The notes under the pieces: generated by a model | What the model saw: the letters and a program-made list of their open reading frames with translations, nothing else | Databases searched by the model: none | Told to the model about the DNA's origin: nothing | Shown here: piece by piece, positions 6,175 to 10,848 of the stretch | Layout of the letters: each line of letters starts with the position of its first letter | How positions within the stretch are numbered: position 1 is the stretch's first letter | Assembly: GCA_003527225.1 (NCBI GenBank) | Contig: DPXQ01000116.1 | Location: 126,093-136,940 of the forward strand | Length of the DNA stretch: 10,848 nucleotides | Direction: 5' to 3' | DNA from: Rhizobium sp. | Lineage (GTDB): Bacteria; Pseudomonadota; Alphaproteobacteria; Rhizobiales; Rhizobiaceae | Position numbers and translations under genes: made by a program

Positions 6175-7246
6175 AGCCGATCACCTCCGTGGCAAGTCCG
6201 GTTTCCCGGTAGAAGCGTTGAGCCCGTTCCAGCGTGGCCGGATCGGCGGGATAGGATACCACGAGCGAGCCGAAAGGCTCGCCGGCGATCTCGTCGATGG
6301 CGCCGGCCAGGATGTTGACGTCGGCGCCAAGCTCGGCCACCAGCCGCGCGGTCAGCGGCTGGAACGCGGTATCGCCGAAGAAGATCAGCCGCACGAGCGC
6401 GCGGTCGCCCAGCGAAGGCTCGGCTTTCAGATCCGAGCGGATCCATTCCGGCAGCTTCGCCCCGATCGAGGCGGAAAGCAGCGCCTGCGTCGTTTCGTGC
6501 TTCGGCGCGGTGAAGACGTCGAAGGTGCGGCCATGCTCGACGATCAGGCCATGGTCGATCACCGCCACCTGCGAGGCAATGGTCTTCACCACTTCCATCT
6601 CATGCGTGATCAGGAGCACCGTCAGGCCCAGGTCGCGGTTGATGGTCTTGAGCAGTTCGAGGATCGACTGCGTCGTTTCCGGATCGAGCGCCGAGGTCGC
6701 CTCGTCCGAGAGCAGCAGCTTCGGTTCGGTGGCAAGCGCCCGGGCAATGCCGACGCGCTGCTTCTGCCCGCCGGAGAGTTCCGCCGGATAACGGGTAGCC
6801 TTGTCGGAAAGTCCGACAAGTTCCATCAGAGGCCTCACCCGCGCGTCGATGGTCTGCCTCTCGACGCCGGCAATCTCCAGCGGCAGGGCGATATTGTCGT
6901 AGACAGTGCGCGAGGACAGCAGGTTGAAATGCTGGAAGATCATGCCGACTTCGCGGCGAAGGGCGCGAAGTGCCGCGTCATCGAGCGCTGCGACATCGAC
7001 GCCGTCGACCAGCACCTTGCCGGATGAGGGTGTCTCCAGCCCGTTGACCAGCCGGATCAGGGTCGATTTTCCCGCCCCCGAGCGGCCGATGATGCCGGTG
7101 ATGGAACCCTTCGGCACGGTGTAGTCGACACCCGCCAGCGCCGTGAAGGCCGGCTGGCCATTGGCGCCGCCGAAATGTTTGGTCACGCCTTCGAAGGCGA
7201 CCATGGGACGCTGGGCAAGGGATCGGGCAATGGCAGGTGCGCTCAT
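6164..7246 (-). CDS. metN: Methionine ABC transporter ATP-binding protein with NIL domain
   Basis: This 360-residue protein energises methionine import. The ATPase domain (about 16-255) has Walker [10 protein letters not shown] (54-62), Q-loop Q105, signature LSGGQ (157-161), Walker B LLLSDE (177-182) with catalytic E182, and switch H215. The C-terminal NIL domain (about 283-356, [15 protein letters not shown] to [10 protein letters not shown]) binds methionine in MetN proteins and causes transinhibition when internal methionine is high, so the transporter should be feedback controlled. The ATG at 7246 has AGGAGG at 7258-7253, 6 bases upstream. That Shine-Dalgarno sequence lies inside a 16-codon upstream ORF whose TGA overlaps the metN ATG. 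The downstream neighbour metI overlaps metN by 11 bases. The catalytic motifs look intact. Confidence 0.95.
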   Translation of the reverse strand: MSAPAIARSLAQRPMVAFEGVTKHFGGANGQPAFTALAGVDYTVPKGSITGIIGRSGAGKSTLIRLVNGLETPSSGKVLVDGVDVAALDDAALRALRREVGMIFQHFNLLSSRTVYDNIALPLEIAGVERQTIDARVRPLMELVGLSDKATRYPAELSGGQKQRVGIARALATEPKLLLSDEATSALDPETTQSILELLKTINRDLGLTVLLITHEMEVVKTIASQVAVIDHGLIVEHGRTFDVFTAPKHETTQALLSASIGAKLPEWIRSDLKAEPSLGDRALVRLIFFGDTAFQPLTARLVAELGADVNILAGAIDEIAGEPFGSLVVSYPADPATLERAQRFYRETGLATEVIGYGA

Positions 7247-7293
7247 CGGGAGCCTCCTGTCGAGGCGTCACGCGCGCTGGGTCGGTGGGTCAT
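7243..7293 (-). CDS. Candidate leader peptide / upstream ORF of metN
   Basis: An ATG at 7293-7291 opens a 16-codon frame encoding [16 protein letters not shown]. Its TGA stop (7245-7243) overlaps the metN ATG as ATGA. GAAGAG lies several bases upstream as a weak ribosome binding site. The metN Shine-Dalgarno AGGAGG (7258-7253) is formed by the Thr-Gly-Gly codons, and GCCTC (7266-7262) can pair with GAGGC (7256-7252), partly hiding it. Ribosomes translating the frame would open that helix and terminate at the metN start, a classic coupling arrangement. The only Met codon is the start, so attenuation by counting Met codons is unlikely. The frame is directly seen; its translation is inferred. 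Confidence 0.5.
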   Translation of the reverse strand: MTHRPSARDASTGGSR

Positions 7294-7312
7294 GTAAGTC
7301 TCTTCGGTGAGT

Positions 7313-7327
7313 GCCGCTCGGAGCGGC
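7313..7327 (-). promoter_or_regulatory. Short GC-rich hairpin in the metN leader
   Basis: GCCGCT and AGCGGC form a 6-bp inverted repeat around three bases, about 20 bases upstream of the leader-ORF start on the minus strand. No U tract follows in either direction, so it is not an intrinsic terminator. It could be an operator or a 5'-UTR structure. No SAM-II-type GCTAAA element was found near it. Confidence 0.35.
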
Positions 7328-7387
7328 AAAGATGATCGTGTGCCGGATGGTCTATCGCGGCATACACATTCGGACGGTTCGGCGCCG

Positions 7388-7416
7388 ATCTAGCATCTTC
7401 GGTTTCACCTTTTCAA
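7388..7416 (-). promoter_or_regulatory. Possible sigma-70-type promoter for metNIQ
   Basis: On the minus strand TTGAAA (7416-7411) is separated by 17 bases from CTAGAT (7393-7388). Both hexamers are partial matches to the consensus and the spacing is ideal. Transcription would start near 7381, giving a leader of about 135 bases before metN that contains the hairpin at 7313-7327 and the upstream ORF. Assigned by eye only. Confidence 0.35.
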
Positions 7417-7497
7417 ACCCGCGCAGCGCAAGTCAGCTATGCGTCGCGGAAACCCGATCCGCTTATGCCACTCGCCACCGCAGCGGAACAGGGATGT

Positions 7498-7527
7498 TTT
7501 TCCGCCACATACACATCAGGCGGAAAA
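7498..7527. repeat. 9-bp inverted repeat upstream of metNIQ
   Basis: TTTTCCGCC (7498-7506) and GGCGGAAAA (7519-7527) are perfect complements separated by 12 bases (ACATACACATCA). The size and AT-flanked arms suit either a regulator's binding site or a weak hairpin. It lies about 80 bases upstream of the possible metN promoter and about 80 bases after the nitroreductase stop. No more specific assignment is possible. Confidence 0.4.
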
Positions 7528-7561
7528 TTCGTCCAAACCGGATGGCCGGACCGGATCGTCA

Positions 7562-7588
7562 GGCGTGCCGGACTTCCTCCGACACGCC
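7562..7588 (-). terminator. Stem-loop after the nitroreductase gene
   Basis: On the minus strand GGCGTGTCGGA and TCCGGCACGCC pair over 11 positions (one G-T wobble) around the loop GGAAG, 19 bases beyond the nitroreductase stop. It would be a stable 3' hairpin separating this gene from metN. It lacks a following U tract, so efficient intrinsic termination is uncertain. Between here and the metN start no protein gene was found apart from the 16-codon leader frame. Confidence 0.45.
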
Positions 7589-7607
7589 ACGCGTCTTGGT
7601 TGACGGC

Positions 7608-8240
7608 CTAGTTTACGACGGTGACGAAGCTTTCCTTCGGGCGACGCACCTTCTTGAGGTTGACCAGCCAATCGCCATCCCCGGCACGATAGCCGAGCGG
7701 CATGATCGTCACCGAACGCAGGCCGCGTTCGCGAAGCCCCAGGATCTCGTCGAGCTTGGTGGCGTCGAAACCTTCCATCGGTGTCGAATCGACACCCTCG
7801 AAGGCGGCGGCCGTCAGGGCAAGCCCGAAGCCGATATAGGCCTGGCGCGCCGCATGCTCGAAGTTGACCTGCGGATCGCGCGGCGGATAGGTATCGAGCA
7901 GCATCTTGCGATAGTTTTCCCATCCCTCGTTGGTGAATCCGCGCTCGGCATTGACCAGGTCGAACATGTCGTTGATCCGTTCCGGGGTGTAGTTGTCCCA
8001 GGCGGCGAATACGAGAAGATGCGACCCTTCGGTGACCTGGGCCTGGTTCCACGCGATCTCCTGGATGCGCGCGCGCACTTTCGGGTCCGTGACGACGATG
8101 ATCTCGAAGGGTTGCAGGCCGCTGGAGGTCGGAGCCAGTCGGGCCGCTTCGAAAATGCGCTCGACCTTGTCTTCCGAAACGGTCTTGGATGGGTCCATTT
8201 TCTTGGTGGCGTAGCGCCAGTTGAGCTTTTCGAGGAGCAT
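7608..8240 (-). CDS. NAD(P)H-dependent nitroreductase family protein (NfsB-like)
   Basis: This 210-residue protein is an FMN-dependent oxidoreductase of the nitroreductase fold, cytosolic and normally dimeric. FMN-contacting positions are visible: RYATKKMD at residues 9-16, PTSSGLQPF at 37-45, and the C-terminal GYRAGDGDW (183-191) with KKVRRP (196-201). The middle SYxGFGLALTAAA-type helix appears as AYIGFGLALTAAAFEGVDSTPMEGFD. The length fits NfsB (217 in E. coli). The ATG at 8240 is chosen since the family starts at LLEKLNWRY and AGGAAAG lies about 10 bases upstream; a frame extending to 8390 crosses the shared promoter region. It is divergent from an HxlR regulator gene, as hypO from hypR in Bacillus, so induction by quinones, nitro-compounds or electrophiles is likely. 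The substrate is unproven. Confidence 0.9.
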   Translation of the reverse strand: MLLEKLNWRYATKKMDPSKTVSEDKVERIFEAARLAPTSSGLQPFEIIVVTDPKVRARIQEIAWNQAQVTEGSHLLVFAAWDNYTPERINDMFDLVNAERGFTNEGWENYRKMLLDTYPPRDPQVNFEHAARQAYIGFGLALTAAAFEGVDSTPMEGFDATKLDEILGLRERGLRSVTIMPLGYRAGDGDWLVNLKKVRRPKESFVTVVN

Positions 8241-8310
8241 GGGAGTGTGCCTTTCCTGGTTGGTTGTCCTGTGCGACACCGCCCCACGGGACAGGAACGC
8301 CGCCGCGAGA

Positions 8311-8402
8311 CTCGGTATCAAATGGTAACCAAGGCTAATTATGTAACTTTGGAGAAGACACAAGAAGGCACATAGGCTATACGAAGGCACATGGAGGTAA
8401 CC
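8311..8402. promoter_or_regulatory. Shared control region of the nitroreductase and HxlR genes
   Basis: Between the divergent starts (8241-8406) several repeats stand out. GGTAACC occurs at 8324-8330 and again at 8396-8402, with related GTATC at 8315-8319 and GTAAC at 8343-8347. GAAGGCACAT is repeated directly at 8364-8373 and 8383-8392, a 19-base period. A possible plus-strand promoter is AAGACA (8355-8360), 17 bases, TATACG (8378-8383). GGAGG (8393-8397) is the HxlR ribosome binding site, 9 bases before its ATG, and one GGTAACC overlaps it. These are candidate HxlR binding sites; no minus-strand promoter could be chosen with confidence. Confidence 0.45.
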
Positions 8403-8406
8403 GGAA

Positions 8407-8805
8407 ATGTGCTCACCCTACGATCCGGCGCAATGCCCGACAGTCAGTGAAATGCTCTCGCGCCTCGGCGACAAGTGGAGCGTTCTCGTCATCATGGTCC
8501 TGCGCAAGGGGCCGCAACGCTTCAGCGACCTGAAGCGTGCCGTGGTCGGCATTTCCCAGCGCATGCTGACCTTGACCCTGCGTGCGCTCGAGCGTGACGG
8601 CATGGTCAAGCGCACTGTCTATCCGACAGTCCCGCCCCGCGTGGAGTACGAACTCACAGAGGTCGGGCAGTCCTTCTCGGAGCCGATCGAGGCCGTGGGC
8701 GCCTGGGTCTTCAACAATTACGGGAAAATTCACGAAGCCCGCGCCGAATTTGACGAGCGCATGGCAGCCGAACGCGGCAACGACAAGCTGATCCGCCTAG
8801 GCTGA
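8407..8805 (+). CDS. HxlR-family transcriptional regulator
   Basis: This 132-residue winged-helix regulator has the HxlR signature: [23 protein letters not shown] (residues 10-32), then [50 protein letters not shown] (38-87). The DNA-recognition helix is about [13 protein letters not shown] (49-61) and the wing about 68-84. C10 occupies the conserved N-terminal cysteine position that senses diamide, quinones or hypochlorite in YodB, HypR and QorR; C2 is a second, less typical cysteine. GGAGG lies 9 bases before the ATG. It is divergent from a nitroreductase and convergent with an FMN reductase, both common targets of this family. Redox sensing and repression of the nitroreductase are inferred from family precedent and layout. 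Confidence 0.93.
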   Translation: MCSPYDPAQCPTVSEMLSRLGDKWSVLVIMVLRKGPQRFSDLKRAVVGISQRMLTLTLRALERDGMVKRTVYPTVPPRVEYELTEVGQSFSEPIEAVGAWVFNNYGKIHEARAEFDERMAAERGNDKLIRLG

Positions 8806-8843
8806 GGCTGTCACCTCGGCAACGGCCGACAGAACGGAATTGA

Positions 8844-9401
8844 TCAGCGCTCCGTGCCGATCCAGGCTGCAAAGCCTTCGAGCGCTTCCACCATTTCGCG
8901 GAGCAGACCGTCTTCGCCAAGAAGGCGCCCGATTTCGTCCGGCTTCCTGCCGATGAGGTGCACGGCCAACCCCGTCTGCGGCATCAGCGCCACCGACATC
9001 GTCCGCAGAACCTCCTGAAGCGCGGCATGGGAAATGTCGCTGCGGCTCGACGCGCGAACGAGCATCACGGGCTTGCCGGGAATTTCCGAACGCGACACCA
9101 GCCAGTCCAGCGCGTTCTTCAGGCCGCCCGGAATGCCATGGGCATATTCAGGCGAGGCGATGATGAGACCGTCCGCATCCGCGACCTTCTGCGCGAAGGC
9201 GAGTACCGCGGCGGGCGTCAGGTCCCCCTCCATATCCGGATTGAAAATCGGCAATGTCCCGATCAGGTCGTCAAGTTCGATCTCCATCCCATCCAGCGCC
9301 GACGACGACAAGGCCTTGAGCAAGGCACGATTGGTCGACAGCGCCCGCAGGCTGCCGCTGATCGCATAGAGTTTCAGTGGCCGGGCGCAAGCAGCGGTCA
9401 T
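8844..9401 (-). CDS. NAD(P)H-dependent FMN reductase (chromate/quinone/azoreductase type)
   Basis: This 185-residue flavodoxin-like protein belongs to the NADPH-dependent FMN reductase family. The phosphate-binding loop is SGSLRALSTN at residues 15-24 after the strand LKLYAI. The flavin-contacting segment SPEYAHGIPGGLKNALDW (83-100) is the most diagnostic motif, and a third loop near VRASSRSD follows. There is no signal peptide. Such enzymes reduce quinones, azo dyes or chromate with FMN as cofactor; which applies here cannot be read from the sequence. The ATG at 9401 has GAGGAA about 12 bases upstream and is the start that includes the whole first strand. It ends 38 bases from the convergent HxlR gene and begins 57 bases after the GH1 stop on the same strand. 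It may belong to the redox module or be co-transcribed with the glucosidase. Confidence 0.9.
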   Translation of the reverse strand: MTAACARPLKLYAISGSLRALSTNRALLKALSSSALDGMEIELDDLIGTLPIFNPDMEGDLTPAAVLAFAQKVADADGLIIASPEYAHGIPGGLKNALDWLVSRSEIPGKPVMLVRASSRSDISHAALQEVLRTMSVALMPQTGLAVHLIGRKPDEIGRLLGEDGLLREMVEALEGFAAWIGTER

Positions 9402-9458
9402 GACGGCAATCCATTCCTCGGAATCGGTTCCGCCATGATGCCGTTTTGAACGCCGATG

Positions 9459-10832
9459 TCACGCCCCCTTGTGATTGCCCTTCGGGAACCGGGCGGCCAG
9501 CTCGCTATACCATTTGCCGCTCTTCTTGATCGTTCGCACCTGGGTATCGTAGTCGACATGGACGAGGCCGAAACGCATCTTGTAGCCTTGCGCCCATTCG
9601 AAATTGTCCATCAGGCTCCAGGCGAAATAGCCGCGCATCGGATATCCCTCCTTGATCAGGTCGGCGACGACGCTCAGGTGCTCGGCGTAGTAGTCGAGGC
9701 GCGGCTGGTCGTTGACCTCGCCGTTCTCGACTTCCATGTTGTAGCAGGCGCCGTTCTCGGTGATGTAGCAGACCGGAAGCTCGTAGCGATCGTAGAGACC
9801 TTCGACGAGCGACTTCAGCGCCGGGGCATAGACCTCCCAGCCGATGTCGGTCTTGACCGTGGAGACCGGCGGCGCATCGACCGTCGCCGGGAATTCCGCA
9901 CCCGGCGTCGGATCGTCGGCGACCCGCATCGGCGTATAGTAGTTAAGCCCCCACCAGTCGAGCTTCTGGTGGATGATCTCCATGTCGCCGTCCTTGATGT
10001 CCGGCATGCGGTCGCCGAGCGCCGAGAGGAAGCCGGCCGGATATTCGCCCTTGAACACCGGCCCGAAGAACACGCCGTTGTGGAACTGGAAGGCCCGCTC
10101 GACCGCAGCCTTGTCGGCTTCGCTGCCGGAGCCGGGAATGACCTCATGGGCGTTCAGCACCAGCCCTACGGGCACCTGCGGCGCCACCTGGCGGATGGCA
10201 ACGACGCCAAGGCCGTGGGCGAGGTTGGTGTAGTGCAGCGCATGCAGCGCCGCATCCATGCTCTTCTCGCCCGGTGCATGCACGCCGTAGAGATGGGAGA
10301 GCCAGACCGAGCACCAGGGCTCGTTGAAGGTCGCAACTGCATCGAGCCGGTCGCCGAGCCGCGCCATTACCACTTTGGCGTAGCGCTGAAACGCATAGGC
10401 CGTCGAGCGGGCCGTCCAGCCGCCCTCGCCCATCAGCGTCAAGGGCAGATCCCAATGATAGAGCGTGGCGAAAGGCTTGATGCCGCGATCTTTCAAGCCG
10501 TCGATCAGCTTGTCGTAGAAATCGAGACCCTTCTCGTTGATGCGCCCCGTGCCGTCGGGAATGATCCGCGGCCAGGCGATCGAGAAGCGATAGGCAGACA
10601 CGCCCATTTCCTTGATAAGGTCGAGATCGGCTTCCCAGCGATGGTAATGATCGCAGGCGACATCCCCGTTGTGCCGGCCATAGACGCGGCCCGGCATGTT
10701 GGAAAACGCATCCCAGATCGACGGCTTGCGGCCGTCGGCCTTGGACGCCCCTTCGATCTGGTAGGAGGCGGTGGCAACGCCGAATACGAAATCGCCGGGA
10801 AAGCGTTCGGCAAGCTTCTTTGGATCGGTCAT
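9459..10832 (-). CDS. Family GH1 beta-glucosidase
   Basis: This 457-residue protein is a complete family 1 glycoside hydrolase with a (beta/alpha)8 barrel, hydrolysing beta-glucosides such as cellobiose. The N-terminal signature FVFGVATASYQIEG (15-28) is present. The acid/base is E171 in TFNEPW (168-173), and the nucleophile is E359 in YITENGA (356-362). The sugar-binding SLMDNFEWAQGY (406-417), Q25, HW (126-127) and NYY (297-299) are also in place. There is no signal peptide, so it acts on sugars imported into the cytosol. The length is normal. GAAGGG lies about 7 bases upstream of the ATG at 10832. Upstream genes are outside the window, so a sugar transporter or regulator cannot be checked. 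The FMN reductase follows 57 bases downstream with no clear terminator. GH1 is certain; the exact glycone preference (glucose, galactose, 6-phospho forms) is not. Confidence 0.95.
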   Translation of the reverse strand: MTDPKKLAERFPGDFVFGVATASYQIEGASKADGRKPSIWDAFSNMPGRVYGRHNGDVACDHYHRWEADLDLIKEMGVSAYRFSIAWPRIIPDGTGRINEKGLDFYDKLIDGLKDRGIKPFATLYHWDLPLTLMGEGGWTARSTAYAFQRYAKVVMARLGDRLDAVATFNEPWCSVWLSHLYGVHAPGEKSMDAALHALHYTNLAHGLGVVAIRQVAPQVPVGLVLNAHEVIPGSGSEADKAAVERAFQFHNGVFFGPVFKGEYPAGFLSALGDRMPDIKDGDMEIIHQKLDWWGLNYYTPMRVADDPTPGAEFPATVDAPPVSTVKTDIGWEVYAPALKSLVEGLYDRYELPVCYITENGACYNMEVENGEVNDQPRLDYYAEHLSVVADLIKEGYPMRGYFAWSLMDNFEWAQGYKMRFGLVHVDYDTQVRTIKKSGKWYSELAARFPKGNHKGA

Positions 10833-10848
10833 CTGGAAACCCTTCGTC

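Noticed and set aside
5735..7027. A 430-codon plus-strand frame opposite metI and metN
   Set aside because: The ABC transporter genes on the minus strand are certain, and the plus frame is compositionally typical of an antisense shadow.
7247..7420. SAM-II or other SAM riboswitch in the metN leader
   Set aside because: No GCTAAA-type strand or matching pseudoknot arms were seen. A covariance search could still change this.
7311..8375. A 354-codon plus-strand frame across the metN leader and nitroreductase
   Set aside because: It is antisense to the nitroreductase and spans non-coding repeats; no domain or ribosome binding site supports it.
8802..8819. Small hairpin between the convergent HxlR and FMN reductase genes as a terminator
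   Set aside because: Only a 6-bp stem with a G-T wobble and no T tract; too weak to call.
9410..9440. GGAATCGGTTCC palindrome upstream of the FMN reductase as an operator
   Set aside because: Four-base arms are expected by chance and no second copy was found.

Overview
The window reads as chromosomal DNA of an alphaproteobacterium, most likely a member of the Rhizobiaceae (Rhizobium, Sinorhizobium/Ensifer, Shinella or a relative). This is inferred from the high G+C content, the strong third-position GC bias (which produces long antisense open frames), the gene families present and a rhizobial-style intergenic palindrome. No rRNA, tRNA, insertion sequence, phage gene or CRISPR array was seen.

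Left part, plus strand (157-4570). A CYTH-domain triphosphate-tunnel enzyme overlaps a CHAD-domain, polyphosphate-binding type protein. Next is a cassette of a YafY-type HTH-WYL regulator, a VOC (glyoxalase-fold) protein and an EVE-domain protein. The regulator and the VOC gene are each preceded by the same 17-bp inverted repeat, which suggests that one regulator controls both transcripts. Then comes trhO, a tRNA U34 hydroxylase of the rhodanese family, followed closely by two small membrane-protein genes and a strong intrinsic terminator at 4591-4614.

Middle part, minus strand (4691-7607). metN-metI-metQ encodes a D/L-methionine ABC importer: ATPase with C-terminal NIL domain, permease and periplasmic binding protein. 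Upstream of metN is a 361-bp non-coding stretch with several inverted repeats and a 16-codon upstream ORF. The stop codon of this ORF overlaps the metN start as ATGA, and the metN Shine-Dalgarno sequence lies inside it. No SAM-II riboswitch was recognised by eye.

Right part (7608-10832). An NfsB-type nitroreductase (minus) is divergent from an HxlR-family regulator (plus) carrying the conserved N-terminal Cys. Their 166-bp shared control region contains repeated GTAAC-type elements and a 10-bp direct repeat. An NAD(P)H-dependent FMN reductase (minus) converges on the regulator. These three genes look like a quinone/electrophile/redox stress module of the type known for HypR and YodB in Bacillus. 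The last gene is a complete family GH1 beta-glucosidase (minus) that could be co-transcribed with the FMN reductase.

The genes are mostly conserved housekeeping or accessory metabolism. The most interesting signals are regulatory: the duplicated YafY operator, the leader ORF of metN, the hairpin covering the VOC Shine-Dalgarno sequence, and the repeats in the HxlR/nitroreductase promoter.
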